A DNA stretch of 64,000 nucleotides. Origin: Lederbergia citri. GTDB taxonomy: Bacteria > Bacillota > Bacilli > Bacillales > Bacillaceae_C. The stretch spans positions 1,520,231 through 1,584,230 of the forward strand of contig NZ_JAGYPG010000001.1 in assembly GCF_018343625.1 (NCBI RefSeq), read 5' to 3'. The translations under genes and the position numbers were made by a program. The notes beneath the pieces were generated by a model. That model made no database searches, had not been told where the DNA came from, and worked only from the letters and a program-made list of their open reading frames with translations. Below are positions 28,807 through 38,138 of the stretch, one piece after another; the stretch's first letter is position 1; each line of letters opens with the position of its first letter.

Positions 28807-29669
28807 GTGAGTTCACCTTCTTGCTGATGAGTTTCAAGTACGATCGTTAATTTGTCTTTTATATCCTTACGATGGATAACGGCATCAAGCTGACCATGCT
28901 CAAGAAGAAACTCAGCAGTTTGAAAATCTTCTGGAAGCTCTTCACGTATTGTTTGCTCAATGACTCTTCTGCCAGCGAATCCAATCAAAGCTTTTGGCTC
29001 GGCAAAATTATAATCTCCCAATGAAGCAAAGCTTGCGGATACTCCACCAGTAGTAGGATGTGTCATAAATGAGATAATCAACCCACCCTTGTCGCTAAAC
29101 ATTTTCAATGCTGCGCTTGTCTTAGCCATTTGCATGAGTGACAATACACCTTCCTGCATTCTTGCCCCACCAGATGCTGTAAAGATTAAGAATGGAACCC
29201 CTAGCTTAGCTGCTTCTTCAATAGCTCTGGCGATTTTTTCACCAACTACAGAACCCATACTTCCCATTCGGAAATGCGAATCCATAATGGCAATAACGAC
29301 GCTTAACCCATTTATTTTACCAGTGCCCGTTAATACGGCCTCATCCAAATTCGTACTTTTCTTGTCTTTTTCAAGCTTCTCTAAATACCCCGGGAATCCA
29401 AGTGGGTTTGAAGAAGCGATCTGTTCTTCAAATTCAACGAATGACCCTTCATCAAGAAGACTCTCGACACGTTCATATGCTGTCATCCTCATATGGTGGT
29501 CACATTGGAGGCATACCTTTAAGTTTTTTTGTAAGTCCTTTGTATACATTATTTTTCTACATTCTGGACATTTTGTCATAATCCCTTCTGGAACATCTTG
29601 TTTTGCTGCTTCCGAAGGTATAGCTGCATATTTTTTCTTTTTAGGTTTAGAAAAAAGGTCCTTAAGCAA
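28800..29669 (-). CDS. accD: Acetyl-CoA carboxylase carboxyltransferase subunit beta
   Basis: The 289-aa partner of AccA. It has the N-terminal zinc ribbon (CPEC and CLQC, 15 residues apart) and the carboxyltransferase core ([30 protein letters not shown]). Start is TTG 29669 with GGGGG 7 nt upstream, giving [12 protein letters not shown], as in B. subtilis; ten further upstream codons are not supported. Confidence 0.96.
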   Translation of the reverse strand: MLKDLFSKPKKKKYAAIPSEAAKQDVPEGIMTKCPECRKIMYTKDLQKNLKVCLQCDHHMRMTAYERVESLLDEGSFVEFEEQIASSNPLGFPGYLEKLEKDKKSTNLDEAVLTGTGKINGLSVVIAIMDSHFRMGSMGSVVGEKIARAIEEAAKLGVPFLIFTASGGARMQEGVLSLMQMAKTSAALKMFSDKGGLIISFMTHPTTGGVSASFASLGDYNFAEPKALIGFAGRRVIEQTIREELPEDFQTAEFLLEHGQLDAVIHRKDIKDKLTIVLETHQQEGELTW

Positions 29670-29719
29670 TCTGAGTCCCCCTAAAAACGACTTTATCAAC
29701 TAATTAGTATTTTAATCTG

Positions 29720-30334
29720 CTAGATAAGAGAATGGCTAGAGTCCTTTTTCTCATAAATAGCAATAGCTTTGTCTGAATTACCTTCAATGAGAGCATCTAA
29801 TAACGACATTATATCATTTTGCCCTAGTTGGACTTTATTGTCCATTATTTCTGCCGAATAACTTTTCAATACTTCCCAAATTCTATATAGAAGGTAATTT
29901 CTTTCTAACGCCATAATCTTATCAAAAAGTGTTTCACTTTCATGAATTACATTTTTTCGTAAATTTTGAAGTTCTTCTTTATCCTCTAATAAACAAATAT
30001 TTCGAATGATATCTTTCTCTAGTATTTCTTTTGTCTTCGTAATATCACTTTTTACATTTGGATCTTCCAAAATAAACATGCCGAGCAACTTAATCAGTTG
30101 ATTATTTCTAAAATCTCCTAAAAAAGTTCCTTCACCTCGCCGTGTCTCAATCAAACCTAAAAGTTCCAACGACCTAAGGGCTTCACGAACTGAAGAGCGA
30201 CCTACTTTTAGTCGCTCAGATAATTCACGCTCAGATGGAATTTTATCTCCTTGCTTTAAACCATCGCTTGATATCATTTCCTTTATATCTTTCACAATAC
30301 TTAGATATACTTTGGATTGGCTCAATTCTCTCAC
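29720..30334 (-). CDS. GntR-family transcriptional regulator (FadR-type)
   Basis: A 204-aa regulator with an N-terminal winged helix (about 1-75; KIPSERELSERLKVGRSSVREALRSLE and RRGEGTF) and a helical C-terminal FCD-like ligand domain. Its GTG start overlaps the stop of the malic enzyme gene by 4 bp (GTGA), and accD follows 50 bp downstream. A role in sensing acyl-CoA or an organic acid and regulating malic enzyme and acetyl-CoA carboxylase is plausible but inferred. B. subtilis 168 lacks a gene here. Confidence 0.85.
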   Translation of the reverse strand: MRELSQSKVYLSIVKDIKEMISSDGLKQGDKIPSERELSERLKVGRSSVREALRSLELLGLIETRRGEGTFLGDFRNNQLIKLLGMFILEDPNVKSDITKTKEILEKDIIRNICLLEDKEELQNLRKNVIHESETLFDKIMALERNYLLYRIWEVLKSYSAEIMDNKVQLGQNDIMSLLDALIEGNSDKAIAIYEKKDSSHSLI

Positions 30335-31569
30335 TCGCCTTTTCCTATCACTGCGAGCCGCATCGTCCTTTTCTTTACTTCTTCCGGATCCACTTTTATT
30401 CGAGCAACTCCTGTTTCCATTGCAGCTTTTGCTACCGCTGCCGCCACATGAGGAGCAACGCGAGCGTCAAATGGTCCCGGGATAACATAATCGGCAGTCA
30501 ATTCTTCTTCAGGAATTAGATCTGCTATCGCTGAAACGGCTGCCTGTTTCATTTTTTCATTAATATGGGTGGCTCTGACATCGAGAGCACCTCTAAAAAT
30601 TCCAGGGAACGCAAGAACGTTATTCACTTGATTAGGAAAATCTGAACGTCCAGTCCCAATTACTTTTGCGCCTGCTTTCATTGCTTCGTCAGGCATAATT
30701 TCCGGAACAGGATTCGCCATAGCAAAAATAATAGGATCCGGATTCATCGTTTGGATCATTTCCTTTGTCAATGCTCCGGCAACAGAAACGCCAATAAACA
30801 CATCTGCACCTTGAATAACATCTTTTAAGCTTCCACTCGCTTTATCCCGATTCGTATATTTTGCAACTGCTGCTTTTACATCATTCATGCCCTCTGGACG
30901 CCCTTCATAAATTGCACCCTTTGAATCACACATGATGATATCTCTAACTCCATAACTATATAAAAGTTTAATAATGGCGATACCTGCAGCACCTGCGCCA
31001 TTGGCAACAACCCTAATACTGGACATACTTCGCCCGGTAATTTTGAGTGCATTCACAAGTCCTGCTACTGTTACTATCGCTGTTCCATGCTGGTCGTCAT
31101 GAAAAACAGGAATGTTCGTCTCTTTCTTCAATCTTTCCTCAATCACGAAACAATTAGGAGCAGCTATATCTTCTAGATTCACGCCCCCAAAATTCGGCTC
31201 AAGAATTTTAACAGTTTGGATGATTTCTTCGATATTATGAGTATTAACACAAATAGGAAAAGCATCCACACCTGCAAAGCTTTTAAAAAGTACTGCCTTC
31301 CCTTCCATTACAGGAAGAGCTGCTTCAGGACCAATATTTCCAAGTCCAAGAACGGCGGTACCGTCAGAAACCACCGCTACCATATTACCTTTCATTGTAT
31401 ATTCGTACACTGTTTCAGGTTTTTCATAAATTTCCTTGCAAGGCTCCGCTACACCTGGAGAATAGGCAAGACTCAAGTCCTTAGCATTTCTGACTTCAAC
31501 CTTTGATTTTGATTCCAGCTTCCCTTTGTGAATCTTATGCATGTGCAGTGCTTCTTCACGCAAAGTCAA
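30331..31569 (-). CDS. ytsJ: NADP-dependent malic enzyme (YtsJ type)
   Basis: Decarboxylates malate to pyruvate with NADPH production. The 412-aa protein has AYSPGVAEPC, the acidic metal-site segment NIPVFHDDQHGTAI and the NADP-binding VVANGAGAAGIAI. Start is TTG 31569 with GGAG 9 nt upstream. It closely follows YtsJ, the main NADP malic enzyme of B. subtilis, in sequence and place. Coupled to the GntR regulator downstream. Confidence 0.95.
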   Translation of the reverse strand: MTLREEALHMHKIHKGKLESKSKVEVRNAKDLSLAYSPGVAEPCKEIYEKPETVYEYTMKGNMVAVVSDGTAVLGLGNIGPEAALPVMEGKAVLFKSFAGVDAFPICVNTHNIEEIIQTVKILEPNFGGVNLEDIAAPNCFVIEERLKKETNIPVFHDDQHGTAIVTVAGLVNALKITGRSMSSIRVVANGAGAAGIAIIKLLYSYGVRDIIMCDSKGAIYEGRPEGMNDVKAAVAKYTNRDKASGSLKDVIQGADVFIGVSVAGALTKEMIQTMNPDPIIFAMANPVPEIMPDEAMKAGAKVIGTGRSDFPNQVNNVLAFPGIFRGALDVRATHINEKMKQAAVSAIADLIPEEELTADYVIPGPFDARVAPHVAAAVAKAAMETGVARIKVDPEEVKKRTMRLAVIGKGE

Positions 31570-31780
31570 AGAGTTTCACTCCTTCTTTTACTGAATCCAC
31601 TGAAAGTAACTTGTCCATAGAAATCACAACAATCTTTACAACGCACACCCCTAAGGGCAAGATAACTTAGGTTGGAGCTAGTCTTAAATTAAACAGCTGT
31701 ATAACAATTATAGGTCGAAAGTGGTCTGACCACAAAAAGCTTCTAAAACAATATAACATATTTTTGTCTATTTGAAAAAA

Positions 31781-34700
31781 TTATTTTAGAATGACACAAT
31801 CTTTTCCAAGCAGATTTTTAATCTCACTTAATGCAGTAGTTGTTGGCTCAATCCAATCGTCCATTGACAATTTGATTGTTTTTCTAGTCGTTTCATAATA
31901 AAGGACAATGGCCGTTTCACCTTTATGCCTATGGATAATTTCATGCAAAGAATGAAGGGTCTCCTTCGTGTGCATTTCGGCACTAATTTTAAGATATAGT
32001 GTAGCAGGTTCCTTCAAATCTTTTGCAAGCTGCATTTGTTGGATGATGAATTGAAGACTTCCATCCCTACTTTCTATATTCCCTGAAACGAGAACTATTT
32101 CTCCTTCTTTGCAAATTAAGGTAAAGCGTTTATATGTTTCAGGAAATACGACCGCCTCGATATCCCCCGTTGGATCACTTATCTTTAAAAAAGCCATTAA
32201 GTCCCCTTTTTTTGTTCTAATTGTTTTGACGTTTGTAATATAAACTCCCACTGCTATTTTCCTTTGATTCGGTTTTAATTCAATGAGCGGAATAGTTCCT
32301 GCTGAAAGAAAACGAGACGAATACATCGTAACGGGATGATCAGAAATATATAGTCCCAGCGCGTGTTTTTCTAATAATAGCTTATCTGTGGAACTAATTG
32401 GTTCAACCTCAATGTACTTAGGCTTAATATGAAACATCTCGTCTTCTTCAAATAAATCCATACTATCTTCTGATGGTCTCATTAATTCAGCATGCTCCAT
32501 CGCTACATCTAAAGTAGCCAATAAAACTGCACGATCATAGCCAAATTCATCAAATGCACCAGAATGAACGAGCGCCTCCAAATTTTTTCGATTTACCGCT
32601 CGTTGTGGCACTCTTAGACAAAAATCAAAAAGATCTTTGAAAGGCTTGACATTACGGGCTTTAATAATTTCCTTTAATGTAGAGACACCTATCCCTTTTA
32701 TCGCTGCAAGGCTAAATCTTATTCCTCCTTTTTCAGCAATAAAAGGATAATGACTTTGATTAACGGAAGGTGGGAGCACCTTAATGCCCATATGCTTTAC
32801 TTCAGAAATGTACTCAGCAATCTTATCCTCATTTCCAATGACAGAAGTGAGTAATGCCGCCATAAAATCCTTTGGAAAGTTTGCTTTTAAATAGCTTAGC
32901 TGCCATGAAATGACACTATAAGCGACAGCGTGACTCCTATTAAATCCATAATTGGCAAAGCGAACAATTAAATCGTATGTAGCGTTTGCCAATTTCTCAT
33001 CGTAGCCTTTCTTTAAAGCTCCTTCTACAAAATGTTTTCGTTCCCTGTCCAAAACTTCTTTCTTTTTCTTACTTACCGCCCTGCGCAGCAAATCAGCTTC
33101 ACCTAGTGTAAAGCCTGCCATTACGGAAGCAATCTGCATAATTTGCTCTTGGTATACGATGACCCCATATGTTAGTTCCAAAATAGGTTTTAAATCCTGG
33201 TGAAGATACTGAACATGTTTTTTTCCGTGTTTGCGGGCAATATATTCAGGAATATTTTCCATTGGTCCTGGCCTGTAGAGCGCATTGACTGCCACGATAT
33301 CCTCAAATTCAGTTGGTCCTAGTTCACGGAGAACCTTTCTCATCCCTTCTGATTCTAACTGGAATATTCCTGTTGTATCACCTTTTTTCAGCATGTTAAA
33401 TGTTTTCTCGTCATGAAACGGTATCTCTTTAGGATTTATTTTTTTTCCTATCTGTCTATCAATACTTTTTATGACTCTTTCCAGCAAGGACAAGTTGCGA
33501 AGACCCAAAAAATCCATTTTAAGCAGGCCAATTTCTTCTAAGTCCTCCATGGGAAACTGGGTTAAATAGGTCCCGGTCTCCCCTCCTTGAATCGGAATAA
33601 TGTCAATTAGAGGTTTTTCAGAAATAATTATGCCAGCCGCATGAGTCGAAGTATGACGCGGTAGACCTTCAATTTTCAAGGCAGTCTCGTATAGTTTTCG
33701 ATTTAAATCTGATTCATTTACGAATGCTTTTAATCCTTCAGACTCTTTAAAAGCTTGTTCAAGGTTTGATCCGAATCTTGAAGGAATGAGCCTAGATAGC
33801 TGATCCATTTCCCTCGTGTTCATCCCAAAAACTCTCGCAGTATCACGAATAGCCGCTCTTGTCGCGAAAGTTCCGAATGTAATGATCTGAGCTACATGCA
33901 ATTTTCCATATTTATTCATGACATATTCGATCACTTCATCGCGTCTATGATCAGGAAAATCAATATCGATATCCGGCATACTTACACGTTCTGGATTGAG
34001 AAACCTTTCAAATAACAACCCATGTTCAATCGGATCGACATCTGTTATCCCGAGGACATATGCGACTAATGATCCTGCTGCCGAACCACGACCCGGTCCC
34101 GTTAATATGGATTGTTCTCTAGAAAACTTCATAAAATCCCAAACAATTAAGAAATAATCATTGAATCCCATTTTCCCAATTATTTTTAATTCGTAATTTA
34201 ATCGATCGATATATCGTTGATCTGAATGAACTATTCTTGCTTTCAAACCGGAGAAGCATAATCTTTTTAGAAGCTCTTCCGCGCTCTCACCTTCTGAAAT
34301 CGGATATTTCGGAAGAAGCTCTTGATTTGTCTCGATCATAACGTTACATTGCTCTACAATTTTCAGCGTATTTTCCAATGCTTCAGGCATATTAGAAAAT
34401 AACTCCGCCATTTCTTGTTGACTTTTAAAGTAATACTCGCTTACTTCCCCAGTTGGTTCTTCATAATTGGACAGTTTTTCTCCATCGCGAATCGCTTTCA
34501 AACATGTATAGGCAAATGCATCTTGTTTCTCTAAAAATCTAACATTATTCGTTGCCACAATAGGTATGTTTATTTTTTCGGCAATTGAACGAATGGATAT
34601 ATTCAGTGATTCATCTTCAGCCATTCCAAAATGTTGTAGAGTGATATAAAAGGAATCTTTTTCAAATAAATCTTCAAAAAATTTAATAATTTCTGCTGCT

Positions 34701-35125
34701 CCACTTATTTGCCCCTCTGAAATAAGTTGTCCAATTTTCCCATTGCGCCCGGAGGTCAAACCAATTAAGCCGCCTGTCAAAGATTGAAGTTTATTCAAGG
34801 AAATAAACTCTTCATGGGACGTTTTAATATAGCTTGATATTTTTAATAAGTTTTGATAACCTCGATTCGTTTTCGCTAACAATACAAGTGAATGCGTTTC
34901 GTTGCTTCCATCTGTTTTTACTTCAGCTATCATTCCAATGATTGGCTTAATATTCGCTTTTACACATGCTTTATAAAATGGCAACACACCATATAAAGCA
35001 TGATGATCAGTCATGGCAAGTGCCGAATAATTATATTCCTTTGCCTTTTCTACAAGCGATTGAATAGAAATTGTACTTGATAACAGACTGTATGCTGTTG
35101 ATATTTGTAAATGGGAAAAAATCAT
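31781..35125 (-). CDS. dnaE: DNA polymerase III subunit alpha, DnaE type
   Basis: In Bacillus this second replicative polymerase extends RNA primers on the lagging strand before PolC takes over. The 1114-aa protein has the N-terminal PHP domain (ALAMTDHHALYGV), the polymerase core with GPGRGSAAGSLVAY and PDIDIDFPDHRRDEV, the helix-hairpin-helix region and a C-terminal OB fold (IAVGVYITNVKTIRTKKGD). No proofreading exonuclease insert. AAAGGGTG precedes the ATG. Confidence 0.97.
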   Translation of the reverse strand: MIFSHLQISTAYSLLSSTISIQSLVEKAKEYNYSALAMTDHHALYGVLPFYKACVKANIKPIIGMIAEVKTDGSNETHSLVLLAKTNRGYQNLLKISSYIKTSHEEFISLNKLQSLTGGLIGLTSGRNGKIGQLISEGQISGAAEIIKFFEDLFEKDSFYITLQHFGMAEDESLNISIRSIAEKINIPIVATNNVRFLEKQDAFAYTCLKAIRDGEKLSNYEEPTGEVSEYYFKSQQEMAELFSNMPEALENTLKIVEQCNVMIETNQELLPKYPISEGESAEELLKRLCFSGLKARIVHSDQRYIDRLNYELKIIGKMGFNDYFLIVWDFMKFSREQSILTGPGRGSAAGSLVAYVLGITDVDPIEHGLLFERFLNPERVSMPDIDIDFPDHRRDEVIEYVMNKYGKLHVAQIITFGTFATRAAIRDTARVFGMNTREMDQLSRLIPSRFGSNLEQAFKESEGLKAFVNESDLNRKLYETALKIEGLPRHTSTHAAGIIISEKPLIDIIPIQGGETGTYLTQFPMEDLEEIGLLKMDFLGLRNLSLLERVIKSIDRQIGKKINPKEIPFHDEKTFNMLKKGDTTGIFQLESEGMRKVLRELGPTEFEDIVAVNALYRPGPMENIPEYIARKHGKKHVQYLHQDLKPILELTYGVIVYQEQIMQIASVMAGFTLGEADLLRRAVSKKKKEVLDRERKHFVEGALKKGYDEKLANATYDLIVRFANYGFNRSHAVAYSVISWQLSYLKANFPKDFMAALLTSVIGNEDKIAEYISEVKHMGIKVLPPSVNQSHYPFIAEKGGIRFSLAAIKGIGVSTLKEIIKARNVKPFKDLFDFCLRVPQRAVNRKNLEALVHSGAFDEFGYDRAVLLATLDVAMEHAELMRPSEDSMDLFEEDEMFHIKPKYIEVEPISSTDKLLLEKHALGLYISDHPVTMYSSRFLSAGTIPLIELKPNQRKIAVGVYITNVKTIRTKKGDLMAFLKISDPTGDIEAVVFPETYKRFTLICKEGEIVLVSGNIESRDGSLQFIIQQMQLAKDLKEPATLYLKISAEMHTKETLHSLHEIIHRHKGETAIVLYYETTRKTIKLSMDDWIEPTTTALSEIKNLLGKDCVILK

Positions 35126-35169
35126 TATCTACACCCTTTCCCTAGTTCTTAAATATATGTTAATTTTTG

Positions 35170-35327
35170 TTTTCCGCTCCAGGCGCTAATTTTTTTGCGG
35201 ACACCGAAAAACCGTTGGCGCTTGATTAGGGTCGACAAGCAAATGTTCTCCAACCCGAGAAGTTGTTCATTAACTTCTTGGGGTAGAGGTTATTTGACCT
35301 CGAGCCCCTAGACCCTGCAGCTAGACA
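35170..35327. repeat. Dispersed intergenic element, copy e (reverse orientation)
   Basis: On the minus strand it starts TGTCTAGCTGCAGGGTCTAG and continues through CTCGAGGTC, the same 5' end as copies a and c, and extends to about 35170. It contains a hairpin-prone AACTTCTTGGG/CCCGAGAAGTT block. It lies between dnaE and the divergent ytrH. Confidence 0.6.
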
Positions 35328-35386
35328 AGGTACGGGAAGCCTCCTCTACGCTTAACGCTACTGCTGGCATTCCGTATACGTTATTC

Positions 35387-35536
35387 TCACAGGTGTCTCG
35401 CGCCTGCGGCTACAATCAATAAAGTTGCAAAATCTATATATTGAAACTTTTTTATTATAATAAAAATCTTTAAACCTTCTTCTATTATGGACCAGCCAGT
35501 AAAAAAAGAAAATATGTTCGCTTTCTCTTTTTTCAT
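35387..35536 (-). CDS. Candidate small ORF of 49 aa, function unknown
   Basis: ATG at 35536 has AAGGG 8 nt upstream. The peptide starts MKKEKANIFSFFTG and has a hydrophobic patch (LKIFIII, FATLLIV). Its last codons lie in sequence of repeat character (GCCGCAGGCGCGAGACACCTG). It sits between the divergent ytrH and dnaE. A second frame (35358-35540) overlaps it but has only a TTG start. Not recognised as a known family; could be spurious. Confidence 0.3.
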   Translation of the reverse strand: MKKEKANIFSFFTGWSIIEEGLKIFIIIKKFQYIDFATLLIVAAGARHL

Positions 35537-35598
35537 ACAATTACCCTTTGTCCCATATATTGTATAAAAGGTAATTTTAGAAAATCGGAGATGGTGTT

Positions 35599-35931
35599 AT
35601 GGATGAGGCTTTCTTTCCAACGTTTTTCAACTGCTATTTTATCGCCTTCGGTGTTATGCTTGGAGGTTCATTAATTGGGGGATTAGCTGCATTTATTACT
35701 GGCGAACCACTTTTGACAGAAATATCTAGAATAGGTGGCAGAGTTAGGATTTGGGCTATTATCGCAGCAATTGGCGGTACATTTGACACTGTTTATAGCT
35801 TTGAAAGAGGATTTCTAGATGGAGGAACAAAAGATATTTTCAAACAATTTTTATTGATTTTATCCGCAATGGGCGGTGCAAAATCTGCTGCCCTCATTAT
35901 TAGTTGGTTAACGCAGGAATACATATCATGA
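35599..35931 (+). CDS. ytrH: Sporulation protein YtrH
   Basis: A 110-aa membrane protein with about three hydrophobic segments (GVMLGGSLIGGLAAFI, WAIIAAIGGTFDTVYS, LLILSAMGGAKSAALIISW) and the YtrH family signature. In B. subtilis ytrH-ytrI is transcribed by SigE in the mother cell. Start ATG with a GGAGATGGTGTT upstream region. Overlaps ytrI by 4 bp (ATGA). Confidence 0.93.
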   Translation: MDEAFFPTFFNCYFIAFGVMLGGSLIGGLAAFITGEPLLTEISRIGGRVRIWAIIAAIGGTFDTVYSFERGFLDGGTKDIFKQFLLILSAMGGAKSAALIISWLTQEYIS

Positions 35932-36434
35932 GAATTCCTCCACTTTACAGAAACCCTGTATGGCAGCGTTTTTTTGCTGGGGCTGCCATCGGAGGCTGCA
36001 TTAGTTGGATGATATTTTTATATATGTTTGGTGTCATGCAAGAAAGAAATGGCTATTTAATAGAGAAACAGGCTAAAGAGATAAAAACGTTACAAAACCA
36101 AATCATAATTTGGCAAGAAGACTACCGGGAACTTAATAAGAAAAATGAAGAAATGCTAACGATTCAAAAAATTGATGTGCGTTTAATTGGTTATGAAAAA
36201 TATAATATTAAAGATAGGCAAAGTATATTTAACGTTGAAGAATCGATTAAAGAAGATTTAAAGTCTTTACTGGCAAAAGATCTTAGTACGGTTTATAAAA
36301 ATAAAGATATAGTAAAAAAAACAATTGAAAACAAGAATGAGAATATAAACGGAAAAAAATATAAATTTATCGTCAAGGAAATGTACTTTTATACGACAAT
36401 TAATATTACAGTTGAGCTGAGATTGGCCGGATAA
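35928..36434 (+). CDS. ytrI: Sporulation protein YtrI
   Basis: A 168-aa protein with one membrane segment near the N-terminus (about 17-38), then a predicted coiled coil (EKQAKEIKTLQNQIIIWQ) and a soluble C-terminal domain (KFIVKEMYFYTTINITVELR). Start ATG 35928 overlaps the ytrH stop and follows AGGA; eight codons of frame upstream lie inside ytrH and are not used. Its role in sporulation is known only by family. Confidence 0.9.
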   Translation: MRIPPLYRNPVWQRFFAGAAIGGCISWMIFLYMFGVMQERNGYLIEKQAKEIKTLQNQIIIWQEDYRELNKKNEEMLTIQKIDVRLIGYEKYNIKDRQSIFNVEESIKEDLKSLLAKDLSTVYKNKDIVKKTIENKNENINGKKYKFIVKEMYFYTTINITVELRLAG

Positions 36435-36447
36435 CGCCCGGCCAATC
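36421..36447. terminator. Hairpin between convergent ytrI and nrnA
   Basis: A perfect 10-bp stem (36421-36430 with 36438-36447) that contains the ytrI stop codon. The T run after it is poor, so termination may be weak. Confidence 0.5.
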
Positions 36448-36449
36448 TA

Positions 36450-37382
36450 CTATTTACATACCTCTGCAATCGCTCTCTTTACTCTTTCTGCTTCTTCCCA
36501 AGTATACACTGACGCACCAGCAGCAAGTGGGTGTCCACCGCCATGGTATTGCATCGCAATTGTATTCACAATAGGTCCTTTCGAACGCAATCTAACACGA
36601 ATTTCATTTTCTTCTTCAATGAAAAAGCACCATGCTTTAATTCCTTTTATACTACTTAGCGAGCTGACGAGGATCGAAGCTTCAGATGCAGTTACATCAA
36701 ATGAATTAAGTGTATCTTTTGTCAGCACAATGGTAGCTGCCCCATCTTCATTCATTTTAAAATTTTCATATACATATCCTTGTAGATTAATTAATTTAGG
36801 CTCCATCTCGTACATTTCATTAAACAATGAAGTTCGATCAAACTGGTATTCAATTAATTCACCTGCGTACTTAAACGTCTTTTTTGTCGTACTAGGATAT
36901 ATAAATCGACCTGTATCCCCGACAATTCCAGAGAAAATTAATCTTGCCGCTTCATCCGTCATTTTTAATCCTTCGTTTTTACCATCTAGATAAAAATCAT
37001 AAATCATTTCGCTCGTAGAAGATGCGGAAGTGTCCACCCATAGTAAATCTCCATATTGATCTTCATTCGGGTGATGGTCAATTTTAATTAGCATGTCCCC
37101 TAAAGCATAGCGCTCATCACAGACTCGTTCTTGATTTGCTGTATCGCAAACAATCACAAGAGCTCCTTCATAGCAACCATCAGGGATAATATCAGGGACG
37201 AATAAATAATCAAGAGTATGATCCCGCTTGCCAACAACATGTATTTTCTTTTTCGGAAAAGAAGCTTTTAATATTTCAGCTAGTCCACCTTGAGATCCAT
37301 ATGCATCAGGATCTGGCCTTACATGCCGGTGAATAATAATAGTGTCATACTGTTTGATTACTTCTAATATTTTCTTCTTCAT
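36450..37382 (-). CDS. nrnA: Bifunctional oligoribonuclease and pAp phosphatase NrnA
   Basis: A DHH/DHHA1 phosphoesterase that degrades nanoRNAs and removes pAp. The 310-aa protein has HVRPDPDAYGSQG, VCDTANQERV, the DHH motif in IKIDHHPNED and the C-terminal RNA-binding GGGHPLAAGASV. GGGG lies 8 nt before the ATG. Place and length match B. subtilis ytqI/nrnA. Confidence 0.95.
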   Translation of the reverse strand: MKKKILEVIKQYDTIIIHRHVRPDPDAYGSQGGLAEILKASFPKKKIHVVGKRDHTLDYLFVPDIIPDGCYEGALVIVCDTANQERVCDERYALGDMLIKIDHHPNEDQYGDLLWVDTSASSTSEMIYDFYLDGKNEGLKMTDEAARLIFSGIVGDTGRFIYPSTTKKTFKYAGELIEYQFDRTSLFNEMYEMEPKLINLQGYVYENFKMNEDGAATIVLTKDTLNSFDVTASEASILVSSLSSIKGIKAWCFFIEEENEIRVRLRSKGPIVNTIAMQYHGGGHPLAAGASVYTWEEAERVKRAIAEVCK

Positions 37383-37637
37383 AACGTGCCCCTTTTCTAA
37401 AAAGTAAAAGAAAGTTAGGTTTTTATAAGTTTATATATTGTGTAACATGTCCCAGAGTCTATTGACGAACAAAAATGCTCGTTCTTGTTATCATAAGTAG
37501 ACATCTATCGCAGTGCTTCAGTTTTTGTAATTAGACATAATGTCATTCAATATTCATTTCTCTTAAGTAGAATTTTAGTCCCATTATCGTTACAATTAAA
37601 GAATAAACGTTTAGATGAAATGGAGGCTATTTATTCA

Positions 37638-37943
37638 ATGCCAATTTTGGTTTTCTTTATTATATTATCATTTTCTTTTTATATCTTTTACAAAATAAAA
37701 TATGTACGCAGTAGGAGACCGATAGAGAAAAAAATGCTAAATGGAAAATCTAGCGTTGCACTTGGTCTTTTTGTTGGATTATTTGGTATAAACCAGCTTT
37801 TCCTATATGACACTACTCTCACATATATCATTGCAGCTGTTTTTATTGTATTGGGTGGATTCAGCGCTTGGATTGGTTTTAAGGTGTATCGTCACCATAT
37901 GCCATATGCTATTAGGGAAGCAGAAGAAATGACAAAATCATAA
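37638..37943 (+). CDS. ytpI: YtpI family membrane protein
   Basis: A 101-aa protein with three membrane segments and a basic loop (KIKYVRSRRPIEKK), ending HMPYAIREAEEM, the YtpI signature. Function unknown. ATG 37638 is chosen because GGAGG lies 11 nt upstream and the product then starts MPILVF like the B. subtilis protein; the ATG at 37620 is part of the ribosome-binding region. The gap 37383-37637 shows no gene. Confidence 0.9.
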   Translation: MPILVFFIILSFSFYIFYKIKYVRSRRPIEKKMLNGKSSVALGLFVGLFGINQLFLYDTTLTYIIAAVFIVLGGFSAWIGFKVYRHHMPYAIREAEEMTKS

Positions 37944-37949
37944 TTTATG

Positions 37950-37984
37950 GAGAGGCTTCTTAAATAGAGAAGCCTCTCTTTTTT
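37950..37984 (+). terminator. Terminator after ytpI
   Basis: GAGAGGCTTCT (37950-37960) with AGAAGCCTCTC (37968-37978), then six T. Confidence 0.9.
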
Positions 37985-38138
37985 CCATATTATGGACCTA
38001 CATAATCACAGTAGTTTTCACATTTATTGGTGCCCTCTACTTTAAATAGTATCTAGTTTTACCAAGCAAATAGAACGACACCTTCAAATTCAACTGTAAA
38101 ATATCATTCTGTCTCGTACTTGCTTACCATGTTCCTTA

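Noticed and set aside
35358..35540. 60-codon ORF upstream of ytrH
   Set aside because: TTG start and runs through repeat sequence; the overlapping 49-codon frame has a better start, though it too is uncertain.
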